DNA of 49,749 nt from a virus, in IMG/VR virus record IMGVR_UViG_3300010885_056891, positions 1 to 49,749 of that record. The stretch is one strand, 5' to 3'. Position numbers and translations under genes: made by a program. The notes beneath the pieces were generated by a model. That model worked only from the letters and a program-made list of their open reading frames with translations, had not been told where the DNA came from and did no database searches. Shown here in pieces: positions 30,901 through 37,337 of the stretch. Position 1 is the stretch's first letter; each line of letters starts with the position of its first letter.

Positions 30901-31498
30901 AGAGTGGATCTGTAACCATTCTTTGTGCGCCCCACAAAGCTGGTAGTTCGTACGGCATTCTCCTGCCGACTCTGATCATCCTTTGTTGGATGTCTTCTTT
31001 AAGACCCCAAATTGCAGCTGGTTCTGAAGTTAATCCTCTACCAGCTTGATCTAATTCATTTTTTGTAAATGAATAACCAAAATTTTCAAAAGCTCCGTGG
31101 TTAGATCCAAGGTATCCAGTTGTTAATTCATCCCCAGCTTGAAATATTAATTTTTCATATGGATCGTTTACGCCATTGATTGCTCTTTTAACGCCTTGTA
31201 AATTATCAAGATGTCTTCTAACATCTATCATATCTTTGATTAAAGATGTTTTACCAGACTCTTCTATCTTTTGGGCTAGCTTAAGGCCACCCTTCCTGAG
31301 CATGGCTGCACCAACGCCAGCAACAAGCATCGTTGTTCCTGCATGCGCAAAGAAGCGCATGACTGGATGGCCACCTAGGGCTTTTGAAACTGCACCACTA
31401 TCCTGGGAAATGCCTTCTGTTTCACCCTCGTTAAGAGGTATGTCACGAGACGTTACACCATTACCCAAGTTATGTAATGGACCACGATCTCTAATCAA
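24935..31498 (-). CDS. Tape measure protein candidate (2187 aa)
   Basis: The start is TTG at 31498, preceded by CAGGAG at proper spacing. The 2187-residue product lies just downstream of the two chaperone-like genes, the standard place of the tape measure. The N-terminus has a hydrophobic segment near residue 50 (FFAHAGTTMLVAGVGAAMLR). A helical, Ala/Arg/Lys-rich region follows. A Gly-rich low-complexity stretch lies near 1540 (SSGGGIGGGSGGGVGPGPG), and another hydrophobic Gly/Ala segment near 1920 (KAFGGFVGAATGLVASTYEN). Tape measures occupy the tail lumen and set tail length, and such hydrophobic segments can reach the host membrane after ejection. No peptidase or transglycosylase motif is evident. 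The 5' part (30340-30560) is richer in GC than its surroundings. Confidence 0.7.
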   Translation of the reverse strand: MIRDRGPLHNLGNGVTSRDIPLNEGETEGISQDSGAVSKALGGHPVMRFFAHAGTTMLVAGVGAAMLRKGGLKLAQKIEESGKTSLIKDMIDVRRHLDNLQGVKRAINGVNDPYEKLIFQAGDELTTGYLGSNHGAFENFGYSFTKNELDQAGRGLTSEPAAIWGLKEDIQQRMIRVGRRMPYELPALWGAQRMVTDPLFGKDDKRKKINWYNPADVVSDFVKTSVTTMATMIMPFEGGGAAVNASKSSLNTFKYSMASISDLSPIKQKAAKGFVNLTEVLGEVGHDMATAGNAFLKKSAQSSGAFNAATTAMGANEQPRFVDALHKARKGARAAYEASRGARDPGMKRATNYAKALAFGVRSSEGEMGPGLVDTIPAFRGLNAGIRAGTEQFRVYGKAYDALQNSIEHSRVLSSSSPRSADVVSAMQKIQAQYSSRLSKMANQVSIWGAGGPGDSSFTRSEFYLGQQESEYKKLLSQRLSSKGLDPKETDNFVNQIKVITPGAKTHPTNMISIGKMKIHGDEESYFDILLDRLKGVKGGKDYETALANVAGAGKTSDQFLKEVVEETNAFFTSKEFQHGVKLKIKNQWTSMFRNDLVDRASSILKPEKAVYQDFVGPLNSVKKQFLQRKTAQVLGIPLKDLEGRMVSEDIVRNGLANRGFDPNDFTNLKSFLIRNKKITSGIFDGNFNLFGMKPLLISEAVDKGKFAHLPGREQSIIKNLAGRMAIDDPVSKSIGFNKLEGVYQTRSGQTLDFSSIKTSFKNVANFFASDLHIPVIKLNPADLFGRRSFAEIAQKGPLQYSPGSTVQPFGDLPGTRSDFHIWHSTKGSKGRVTSYSTNEFSGETFGETLRGTYRPLPTRSTEMLTKHARFAAGMSGTPAYDVDGKSGSKFLDFVLGNSERSRRFKNAMDIDADQPNSLFGLLSRFRNRSEDINNPQVISRLLRGEEVMMKEGGARKPFRLNKVGEKYNLIDSTGKISNTYSESEILKGTDIFRKRTFGYGFTDKIMRQLETVAPETFTRSGLSKVSEVRTPQQARDLVARLEEMKPMLSAQARERGIDPRFLEESYSRIRNIIKESDLAAAAQSSGKSSTITTRLDELKNEIFRYVSQTNAVLGQGGSTTESMFVNIQNVLTNLKKSIPASQYAEAQAAALSTLFNISAYTTFNQSISSEQNARAAVEALLKITTSSSSGGTAARSLFDPFTRGTESLISTGLRRPFSALAPLGRRKFGTAAFKPSEFSIDPLGSGQSITFVPTFGTVFDKNPFGAIKSALGIGTYKNPENYSTAGTAVSQGVERLNRYFGTLGMQLNTSKFNGPLDLYMRGMVGKRVLPIFAAGTAAMTVDRTIGGYTQPKDKNGERVYSPFFTTKAARGVVEARSIFSGVTPGGSSYEDKKKQLTEGLVPIRQGRFWPLGNTPFAGGKVQYYRPSWYRKLQGGAMFTSDTYGSPMEKFLYYNDISPLRPIDPYRFEKKHYEDRPYPVTGEYFSGPFGPAVPLLNATLGKVLKPQVLMHEQELTQGLQNYVQAGQSGAYNATPYIGSSGGGIGGGSGGGVGPGPGMLTSSNAKYGSAGGTPLYTAGRLTKGTIAGLNQPLMQMAYGPTKQRGVMPAQIVPTGAPISPGSAQMQLGDFGYRAQEMAGIYGFGFSSLREKFGFGNNDYQPDRATLQSASKAYGTTRAFWDLNLGGAGDLPLPAQGALGNLEFSEIVRRFIPKERSGVDYLNPIKNTMGQQYPFLPGAEYFTDFTRGDPFTRIAEGELRLPGKGYERFNTLNSDETGRYGLVDQLSILADVAPYSNQFKQLNASIDSKNLSPDQKIKVEEIRNRVAETTKKYNFSRYEYKDKTASELGVSDRRYKFERTKEYLAHRDTIFNTKFLQNRTAQEDWERRNVYGSTFPQWQRPFESFIKPMVYKATQRNPVAASGALLAVGTAFGRTPKGKAFGGFVGAATGLVASTYENARQAVTGERFIPKVRKKELALEEYTDMLNYVKYSRLSSMAQQSGSGFEANQYRQAAKRTMYGADIYGAPIETLSLAVPKRKREHFAEMINAPESERKAILSTSGRLERRIYEAAWGMPVEDKPDLAEYFSRHELPDLNWEGWHPNTNLDHVKVKIGQNMGLEMSQMGYYPQQIKEANLANPAFPQFNKQENKDDILGKLRKLLSGSGVSGTITPVANTFGSSSIDISAGVR

Positions 31499-31510
31499 GA
31501 CTTTCTCCTG

Positions 31511-32137
31511 TTACTGCATTCCCCATAATTTTTGAGCAATGGGGTCCGAATAGCTAGCTTCTCCTTCTTTCTTAGAAAGATTATGTCTAGCTTCACTGGT
31601 TTTTTTCTTTACTATTTCTTCTTCTGGATCAATCAGTTGAAGGTTAATATTTGTTGGCTCAACGCCATTTATGCTTTGTTGTATTTCAATAATTTTTTCA
31701 GATAGTGCGACGTTTTCTGCTAACTGAGAAAAGGTCATCCCATCCAAATCTTTAGGGTTATACGTATGTATAGTAGCGAGAACAAAAGCTTTCATTAAAC
31801 TTCTAACTTCGTTAGCTTTTTCCCTTTTATCCTCTAATATCTTTTTGGCTATTTTGGCCGAATAAAAGCCAGATACGTCAACTATCTGCTGAGACAATGA
31901 AGATATTAAACCGGGAGGCAAAGAATTAATATCAAAATCTTCAGGATAAATAACAGCAGCACCGATGATGATATCTTCTATGTCTACGGAAGAATGGGCT
32001 TCTGAGTTTTTATACTCTATAATTTTATCGTATTCTTCGAATGTTAATTCTCTGAAAAACACTTCTTGATTTTTTACTGAAGTGCTAAAAATAGAACCAT
32101 ATCTTTTTTTTAACTCATAGAGTTTTTCTGGATCCAT
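31511..32137 (-). CDS. Tail assembly chaperone-like protein B
   Basis: The 208-residue protein appears to be a paralogue of the one encoded just upstream. Shared features in the same order are VFFRELTFEEYDKII against IVWRVLSRLEYKSLV, then a YPE motif, then GLISSLSQQIVDVSGF against GVPSLISQEVLEASGF. The C-terminal 90 residues are extra: a helical region (KILEDKREKANEVRSLMKAF) and a charged tail. Position between tube and tape measure is that of the gpG/gpT chaperones that coat the tape measure before tube assembly. The ATG has no clear Shine-Dalgarno site and starts 7 bases after the previous stop, so translational coupling is likely. Confidence 0.65.
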   Translation of the reverse strand: MDPEKLYELKKRYGSIFSTSVKNQEVFFRELTFEEYDKIIEYKNSEAHSSVDIEDIIIGAAVIYPEDFDINSLPPGLISSLSQQIVDVSGFYSAKIAKKILEDKREKANEVRSLMKAFVLATIHTYNPKDLDGMTFSQLAENVALSEKIIEIQQSINGVEPTNINLQLIDPEEEIVKKKTSEARHNLSKKEGEASYSDPIAQKLWGMQ

Positions 32138-32144
32138 AATTAAA

Positions 32145-32648
32145 TTATAATTGTCTAACCTCTAGGGCGACAAATCCCGATGCCTCTAAAACTTCTTGTG
32201 AAATCAAAGATGGAACTCCAGCCATGATGCCACCAGTATTATCTTTGTCATACTCAGGATACAGCATGCAAAGTTCCGATATAGCTTCTTCGTTCCACAT
32301 GTTTGCTTCTGCCGAAGACAACTGACCAGCTTGAACCAGTTGTTCCATCTTTTTAACAAGACTCTTATATTCTAATCTAGATAGAACTCTCCAAACAATG
32401 TGCTTATCAAAAGACAAGGAAGTTACATAGATATCTCCGTACACTTCTTTCCAATGCTTAATGAGTCCGGCGGTTGGTCCACCTTCCCATATCTCTTGTT
32501 CGTCGTCCAAATCTTCAACAGACTTTGATTCATCATCAACCTGTGCTACTTCAACAGGCTCTGCGGTTATCTCTACAACTTCATCAACGTTGACTTCTTT
32601 TGCCATTTCAGGGTTTGTAGAAATGGAAACTTTTCTTTGCGTAGCCAT
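32145..32648 (-). CDS. Tail assembly chaperone-like protein A
   Basis: The ATG at 32648 has a strong AAGGAG site, and a sigma70-type promoter lies just upstream (32685-32713). The 167-residue product starts with an acidic, Val/Glu-rich segment (EEVVEI-type, then ESKSVEDLDDEQEIWEGG). The conserved core follows, with WRVLSRLEYKSLVKK, ELCMLYPEYD and SLISQEVLEASGF. Phage tail chaperones are often made as a short form and a frameshifted long form. Here there are instead two separate, paralogous genes, and no CGG or slippery run at the junction. The role is inferred from position and resemblance to the pattern, not from a firm family match. Confidence 0.65.
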   Translation of the reverse strand: MATQRKVSISTNPEMAKEVNVDEVVEITAEPVEVAQVDDESKSVEDLDDEQEIWEGGPTAGLIKHWKEVYGDIYVTSLSFDKHIVWRVLSRLEYKSLVKKMEQLVQAGQLSSAEANMWNEEAISELCMLYPEYDKDNTGGIMAGVPSLISQEVLEASGFVALEVRQL

Positions 32649-32684
32649 AATATCTCCTTGTATTAAAACACTAGTTCACTTATC

Positions 32685-32713
32685 ATTATACATTACATAT
32701 GAAATATATTCAA
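32685..32713 (-). promoter_or_regulatory. Sigma70-type promoter for the chaperone/tape-measure operon
   Basis: On the minus strand the sequence TTGAAT (32713-32708) is followed by 17 bases and then TATAAT (32690-32685). The -10 box is a perfect consensus, the -35 box matches four of six, and the spacing is optimal. It lies in the 70-base AT-rich gap upstream of the chaperone gene, about 36 bases from its start codon. The host-type sequence suggests use of host RNA polymerase sigma factor. Confidence 0.6.
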
Positions 32714-32718
32714 TATAT

Positions 32719-33648
32719 TTAATTTAAATTATTTGAAGACTGATCGGTTGTGGATTGTCCATTTCTTCCTTGATTTGTAGCGGAAGTATTTTGGGTGGTT
32801 CCAGATTTAATAAAGCCAAGATTTACTTCGCTGAAGTAAAGATCTCTAGCTATGAACTGATAGCTCTCAGCGACTGGTTGGCCGCCTGTACTATATGAAG
32901 TTGCCATACCAAGAAGCTGTACTTCCTGCAAAACTATCTTCATCGGGTTAGCGTTATTATCAGTTCTTATCAATCTTTCATTTATATCTGAAACAATCAT
33001 TCTATCTAAATTATCAGTTATAACCCCTCCTGCTTGACCACTATAATCAAGGGGGCTCATAGATGCTTCTTGGCTGCCATAAAGAATAACAAAGTTAAAT
33101 GGTGGGTGAGCACTAAAAATGTTGTGGCCAGAATCTTTAACATTTTTAGATAAAGGATCTGCCGTTAGCCTATCAAGTTGACTATAGGCCCAATATTTTT
33201 CTATATTTTTTTGATCATCAGCTGATTCTAATTTTGATCTTAAAGGAGAAACAACTCCACCCATACTTTCTTGCGGCGTAGGATTCTTAACTCTTGCTGA
33301 AGCTGCTTGTTCTATCAGGTCCGTCATTCGTCTAGGGTAACGAGTGTATATAGTAAATTCTCCACTGATTATTCTTGTGCCGTATAAAACTGTATCGTAA
33401 TTATAAGACCAGAAACCATATAAAGGTTGCTTTTCTTGTTTAATAGAATAACTAAAAGAAGATATATCTAATTCATTTTCTGGCTCAAAAAGTCCATCAA
33501 CATATACTTTGATGTCTTCTCCGCCAAAGTAGTAATCATAATAATTACTGAATCTTTTATCTTTATTATCTCCAGCTGATCCACCAGACCAAACCGAATC
33601 TAAATTAGATAACGGATTAAAACTTTCTTCATAATAACTATTTGACAC
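32719..33648 (-). CDS. Tail tube-like paralogue 3 (309 aa)
   Basis: Translation starts at GTG 33648, which follows AAGGA. The 309 residues show the same order of features as the two tube-like proteins upstream, but more diverged: FSYSIKQEKQPLYGFWSYN corresponds to 'FSVTREKAPIYTMGSPN', and IISGEFTIYTRYPRRMTDLI to 'IAGSLIFTVFDRPALY'. A late segment (ATSYSTGGQPVAESYQFIAR) corresponds to the strand 'MTYVARELGPM' in the others. The C-terminal 30 residues are Asn/Ser/Thr/Gln-rich. Contractile phages with duplicated tube proteins often use one as tube initiator or completion protein at the baseplate. I infer such a role here. Confidence 0.65.
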   Translation of the reverse strand: MSNSYYEESFNPLSNLDSVWSGGSAGDNKDKRFSNYYDYYFGGEDIKVYVDGLFEPENELDISSFSYSIKQEKQPLYGFWSYNYDTVLYGTRIISGEFTIYTRYPRRMTDLIEQAASARVKNPTPQESMGGVVSPLRSKLESADDQKNIEKYWAYSQLDRLTADPLSKNVKDSGHNIFSAHPPFNFVILYGSQEASMSPLDYSGQAGGVITDNLDRMIVSDINERLIRTDNNANPMKIVLQEVQLLGMATSYSTGGQPVAESYQFIARDLYFSEVNLGFIKSGTTQNTSATNQGRNGQSTTDQSSNNLN

Positions 33649-33657
33649 TTTTTTTCC

Positions 33658-34389
33658 TTAAGAAATTATTTCATCTGTTATTAAATTAGAATACATAGCG
33701 GTTACTGTCCCGCCGTTATCTGTATCCCCAAAAATATTTCTATTAATATTCAAAATATTATTTGTTTGCGCATCAGTCATATTACCATACTTTTCTTTTT
33801 CGTATGCCATATTAACCATAGGCTGTATTCCTCTGGCCATAAAGGTGTATGTCTGTTCCGTGATAAGGTCGTCTACCGACATAGTTTGACCTTCGTCGAT
33901 TATGGTAATTCCAAATATTTTCATTTTTGCTGCATTGCCGTACTCATTAAAGAATGTTAATACAATATCAAAAGGTGGTAGCATGTCTGCTAACGGAGCA
34001 AAAAAACCATTGCTTCTAGCAAGGTATTCTTTGTATTGTTTTATTCTATAAAAAGCATACTCGTTGAATACTGTAAATATAAGTGAGCCGGCGATAGTTC
34101 TGCCACCCTTAATGAAGCCCCTAACATTAGAGTGACCCAATGTTCTAACTGGGCTATTTTCTCTGTGTACCGAATAAGATATGGTTTGAAGCTCACCTAT
34201 ATCTATAACATCGCCAGCACTAGTGATTCTGCCATCTGGACCTATTTGAGGGATTATCATAGTGGCAACCGTATCGGCTCCCGAAAATGACATGTTAGAA
34301 AGTATTGATTTAAAATCAGTTGCTGGGTCATATTCTGGTCTTACTTCAGAAGAACTAGAAATATTTGAAGGTTGATTTACTTCTTGCAT
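33658..34389 (-). CDS. Tail tube-like paralogue 2 (243 aa)
   Basis: This 243-residue protein is clearly related to the gene upstream: FSGADTVATM against FSGADIVATF, then ISYSVHRENSPVRTLGHSN against ITFSVTREKAPIYTMGSPN, then RTIAGSLIFTVF against RGIAGSLIFTVF, and ITIIDEGQTMSVDDLITEQT against a matching segment. An insertion near residue 40 (IGPDGRITSAGDVIDIGE) distinguishes it. The family corresponds to T4 gp19-type tube proteins of contractile phages. It follows a strong hairpin after the first tube gene, so its expression may be lower than that of paralogue 1. Which paralogue is the main tube protein cannot be decided from sequence. Confidence 0.75.
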   Translation of the reverse strand: MQEVNQPSNISSSSEVRPEYDPATDFKSILSNMSFSGADTVATMIIPQIGPDGRITSAGDVIDIGELQTISYSVHRENSPVRTLGHSNVRGFIKGGRTIAGSLIFTVFNEYAFYRIKQYKEYLARSNGFFAPLADMLPPFDIVLTFFNEYGNAAKMKIFGITIIDEGQTMSVDDLITEQTYTFMARGIQPMVNMAYEKEKYGNMTDAQTNNILNINRNIFGDTDNGGTVTAMYSNLITDEIIS

Positions 34390-34415
34390 TTTACCTAACC
34401 AGTCTTTTAAATAAA

Positions 34416-34443
34416 TAATGCATGGGTGTTACCCCATGCATTA
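34416..34443 (-). terminator. Hairpin after the first tube gene, probable attenuator or terminator
   Basis: The arms TAATGCATGGG and CCCATGCATTA form an 11-base-pair perfect stem around a 6-base loop. On the minus strand the stem is followed by TTTATTTAAAAG, an AT-rich but not purely U tract. It lies in the 78-base gap between the first and second tube genes. Its likely function is partial termination or 3' protection of the mRNA for tube and sheath, giving high expression of these relative to downstream genes. Confidence 0.6.
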
Positions 34444-34467
34444 CTCATAACTTGTAATTGTTTAAAA

Positions 34468-35169
34468 TTACGGACGGATAATATTTGTATTAAGCCCTGA
34501 GTTCTTCACTGCGTCTTGACTGATAATGTCATTAAGCTTAAGGGAAGTTTGATCAGCATCTTTGTCTACCTTGATGGCATACATAGGGCCGAGTTCTCTA
34601 GCTACATAAGTCATTGTTTCTTCAATAACGATATCGTCCATTGAAGCTCCCGAACCTTCATTCAAGAGTTCAACTCCGTAGATTGAACGAACTGCTGCTT
34701 GTCCATATTCGTTAACAAAAGTTACCGTAATGTCAAATGGTGGAATTTGGTCAGCGTAGTAAGGAACCTTTTTAACAACGTCCTTGCTCCAACCGCCAGT
34801 GTTTCCAATGCCAGGGATTCCTCTTCCAACTGACTGAGTGTCACCTGGGAGTGTGTTATGTGCTCTGGTGTAGAACATTTGTTTTGAATCTTGTGATTCA
34901 TAATTCTTGTCCAACATTGTGTAAAGTGCTGGGCGATCAAAAACTGTAAAGATCAACGATCCAGCAATGCCACGCTTACCTCTTGAGAATGATCTTGGGT
35001 TTGGTGAACCCATTGTGTAAATAGGTGCTTTTTCTCTTGTTACTGAAAATGTAATTCCTGAAAGTGCACCAATTTCTACTCCACCAAAAGTTGCAACTAT
35101 GTCTGCACCTGAAAATGTAGTATAAGTATTAAGATATTTATTTACTGGGTTATACGATTCTGCTGCCAT
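34468..35169 (-). CDS. Tail tube protein, probable major form (233 aa)
   Basis: The ATG follows a very strong GGAGGG site with 6-base spacing, as expected for an abundant protein. The 233 residues include FSGADIVATFGGVEIGALSG, ITFSVTREKAPIYTMGSPN, RGIAGSLIFTVFDRPALY, DQIPPFDITVTFVNEYGQAA and a late MTYVARELGPM. Overall the sequence is beta-rich, consistent with the tube fold shared with T4 gp19 and Hcp. The gene follows the sheath gene immediately and is followed by a hairpin, the usual arrangement for major tail genes. I therefore consider this the main tube protein among the three paralogues. Confidence 0.8.
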   Translation of the reverse strand: MAAESYNPVNKYLNTYTTFSGADIVATFGGVEIGALSGITFSVTREKAPIYTMGSPNPRSFSRGKRGIAGSLIFTVFDRPALYTMLDKNYESQDSKQMFYTRAHNTLPGDTQSVGRGIPGIGNTGGWSKDVVKKVPYYADQIPPFDITVTFVNEYGQAAVRSIYGVELLNEGSGASMDDIVIEETMTYVARELGPMYAIKVDKDADQTSLKLNDIISQDAVKNSGLNTNIIRP

Positions 35170-35191
35170 TTTTTACCCTCCAACCGGTATA

Positions 35192-36463
35192 TTATATGTT
35201 AATGGATATTTGAACCTGGATCGAATTAAGTTCGAACGCAGGTGTTAATACGAGGTCTACAATCGCCATGTTATCTGAAGGAACATACGTAACGTTGAAG
35301 TCACTCTCCAGCAAGGCACCTTTGATTTGCATTCCGCGTAAGCCTGAAGAAATTGCTGTTTCCATTGAATTTCTTACTTGTATTGTTGATGGTTCACCGA
35401 TGAACTTTTGGCATACTTGGCGAACTAGCTGTGAAGCCTCATCTACAATTCTCTTGGTTGAGAGTCTTAGGTAGTCTGAATTTGCTGCCGAGTATGTTAC
35501 TGCTCCGCCAAACACTGCAATCTTATTGAAGTTTAATACAACAGCGTTTACTGCTGCATCATTCAAGGTTGTTTGCTGTGCTCTTGTAGGTGCGTAACGC
35601 AAAGCCTGAATATTGTAAAGGGCTTTGTTTGTTAGACCAGTGTACGATGGTGTTCTACTCATTGTTGCAGCAAGTGATGCTGCTCCATTTGAGTAACCAT
35701 AATCTACAGTTCCATTTGAAGTTGTTGTAGCGTATCCTACTGGCTTTATTTCTGAAGCTATAATTGAAACATACGATCCAACAAGTTTCATAACTGCATT
35801 ATTTCTATCTGGCAAGAGTGCCAAGGAACCGGAAACGTGTGATGCAACCTGTGCTGGTGTCAAAGTTTCTTTTGCACTTGCGACATATGGCGCCACTCCC
35901 ATTACCGAGATACATGGGTTTGTATTTTCTGAAATAATTTTGGTTCTAGCTGCAATTTTGTATGCCCAGTTATTAGCTGTTGTAGCAGTGTTGTTTGCGT
36001 GGAAACGATAATCATCTGCGTTTGGTGTTGCACCTGTTGTGGCGTCCCAGTCCAATGAGTTGCCGCCTCTACCCCAAGGTACAATAACATCTGGGATTGC
36101 AGCTTCTGCTGCGGCGTACGCTGCATCAAGCATTGCGTCACCAGAATAGGTTCCAGCCAATGTTAAGTAACCATTGGTATGGTCAAACTGTGTATTCTTT
36201 GGAAGTGGCACAAGATAGATTCTTTCTGCGCCTGCGGTTATCAATTCCAAAAATGCCTTATGAAGATCTGAACCTTCACCGAATGCGGTGATTACATCTT
36301 TTTCATTTGTAGCTTGAACAACATCTAGGTCGGCTACATTACCGCTTCCATCAACGTTATTTCTTTTGGCTATCGCCACAATTCTTGGTCCCGCTGGGAC
36401 ATCTTGTCTTGAGACGCTGTAGAAGCGATCTCTAATTAATGTTGTTACACCCGGTGTAGCCAT
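35192..36463 (-). CDS. Tail sheath protein (423 aa)
   Basis: The start is an ATG with an upstream GGAGG. The N-terminus MATPGVTTLIRDRF resembles the sheath N-terminal strand that exchanges between subunits. The middle has sheath-type text (AFLELITAGAERIYLVPLPK; ISVMGVAPYV). The C-terminal domain has RLSTKRIVDEASQLVRQVCQ, FIGEPSTIQVRNSMETAIS and FNVTYVPSDNMAIVDLVL, matching the sheath C-terminal pattern 'R....i...i........e.n.......i...l' followed by the final strands. It lies next to the tube gene. The 100-base gap upstream (36464-36565) probably holds regulation, but I could not identify a convincing promoter there. Arg codons include CGC before GGA (35336 region), showing that CGC-GGA is read normally. 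Confidence 0.8.
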   Translation of the reverse strand: MATPGVTTLIRDRFYSVSRQDVPAGPRIVAIAKRNNVDGSGNVADLDVVQATNEKDVITAFGEGSDLHKAFLELITAGAERIYLVPLPKNTQFDHTNGYLTLAGTYSGDAMLDAAYAAAEAAIPDVIVPWGRGGNSLDWDATTGATPNADDYRFHANNTATTANNWAYKIAARTKIISENTNPCISVMGVAPYVASAKETLTPAQVASHVSGSLALLPDRNNAVMKLVGSYVSIIASEIKPVGYATTTSNGTVDYGYSNGAASLAATMSRTPSYTGLTNKALYNIQALRYAPTRAQQTTLNDAAVNAVVLNFNKIAVFGGAVTYSAANSDYLRLSTKRIVDEASQLVRQVCQKFIGEPSTIQVRNSMETAISSGLRGMQIKGALLESDFNVTYVPSDNMAIVDLVLTPAFELNSIQVQISINI

Positions 36464-36565
36464 GTTATCTTTGAACCTCCGACAGAATAAGTCTTGTGAT
36501 ATAGTAACAACTAAGTCATAAAAATAACTATGAATATATTAACTATAAGAATTTTAATACAGCTT

Positions 36566-37336
36566 TTAATGACGTGGAGTGGCAGTATTCTGTAGGTCTA
36601 TAAGGTTAATGTTTATATCTTCATAATTTGGGGTTGCTGCATTAGCAAATTCTGGCTCATAAGCCATAAACTGTCTTACGTCTATAGCTATCTTTTCTAT
36701 CGTATTAGCCTGTGCCGCAAAGACTTTTTCGGTAGTGAGCATGTAGGTAACTGTTCTTTTATGAACATCTCTAGAATCCCTATTAATTTCTGAGTCTGAA
36801 AGTCTTCTAGAGTAGACTAATTCTGAAGCACCTATCTTTTTAAAGATTGGAGTATACTCCAGCATAAAATCTTCAAAAGATTCTATTAAAGATTCAACCA
36901 AATAAGAATTATCTTGGTCGTCGCAAACGGAATTTGAATCTGACCCTAATCTTTTTCCAACTGGAGACATAGCCGTAAATGCAACAACGTTTTGGAATCT
37001 TTGCCCATAAACATAGACATTATTATTTGTTATTTGTCTCATTCTAGGTTTTGGTTCAACAGAGTGAGCTTTTCTTAATTCTAAAGAATAAACTATTATT
37101 GCGTCTGTGGCATCATACTCTTGAGTCGCCGGGTTAAACCAAGTAAAAGAATTGTCTCCGTTTGATGTTGCCTTGATTGGATAATTAGGATAGCTTTCTT
37201 CCCATAAAGATTTTACAGCTGATATAAATTCTAGGTAACTTAAATTACCATCAGACTGAAGTATGTTTGCAAAGCGTGATTTGTCCATTGCATCTGCCAA
37301 GCCAAGCTTTGGCATGCTGATTGGTAATTGTGCCAT
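36566..37336 (-). CDS. Tail terminator/completion-like protein (256 aa)
   Basis: This 256-residue protein is encoded between the two sheath-like genes. It has a helical N-terminus (ADAMDKSRFANILQSDGNLS), a mixed middle with charged loops (SVEPKPRMRQITNNNVYVYG), and a segment LIESFEDFMLEYTPIFKKIG followed by DVHKRTVTYMLTTEKVFA. The alternating-helix-then-strand ending recalls tail terminator proteins of contractile phages, which cap tube and sheath and connect to the neck. That assignment is tentative, as no catalytic or signature motif is visible. The ATG lies directly after the TAA of the preceding gene, so coupling is likely. Confidence 0.5.
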   Translation of the reverse strand: MAQLPISMPKLGLADAMDKSRFANILQSDGNLSYLEFISAVKSLWEESYPNYPIKATSNGDNSFTWFNPATQEYDATDAIIVYSLELRKAHSVEPKPRMRQITNNNVYVYGQRFQNVVAFTAMSPVGKRLGSDSNSVCDDQDNSYLVESLIESFEDFMLEYTPIFKKIGASELVYSRRLSDSEINRDSRDVHKRTVTYMLTTEKVFAAQANTIEKIAIDVRQFMAYEPEFANAATPNYEDININLIDLQNTATPRH

Positions 37337-37337
37337 C

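Noticed and set aside
32137-32160. Frameshift fusion between the two chaperone genes, as in lambda gpG-gpGT
   Set aside because: There is no CGG and no slippery run at the junction, and the two products are paralogues, so separate genes fit better. A coupled start remains possible.
36464-36565. Promoter upstream of the sheath gene
   Set aside because: Several AT-rich hexamers occur, but none pairs with a -35 box at good spacing. Not enough to report as a feature.
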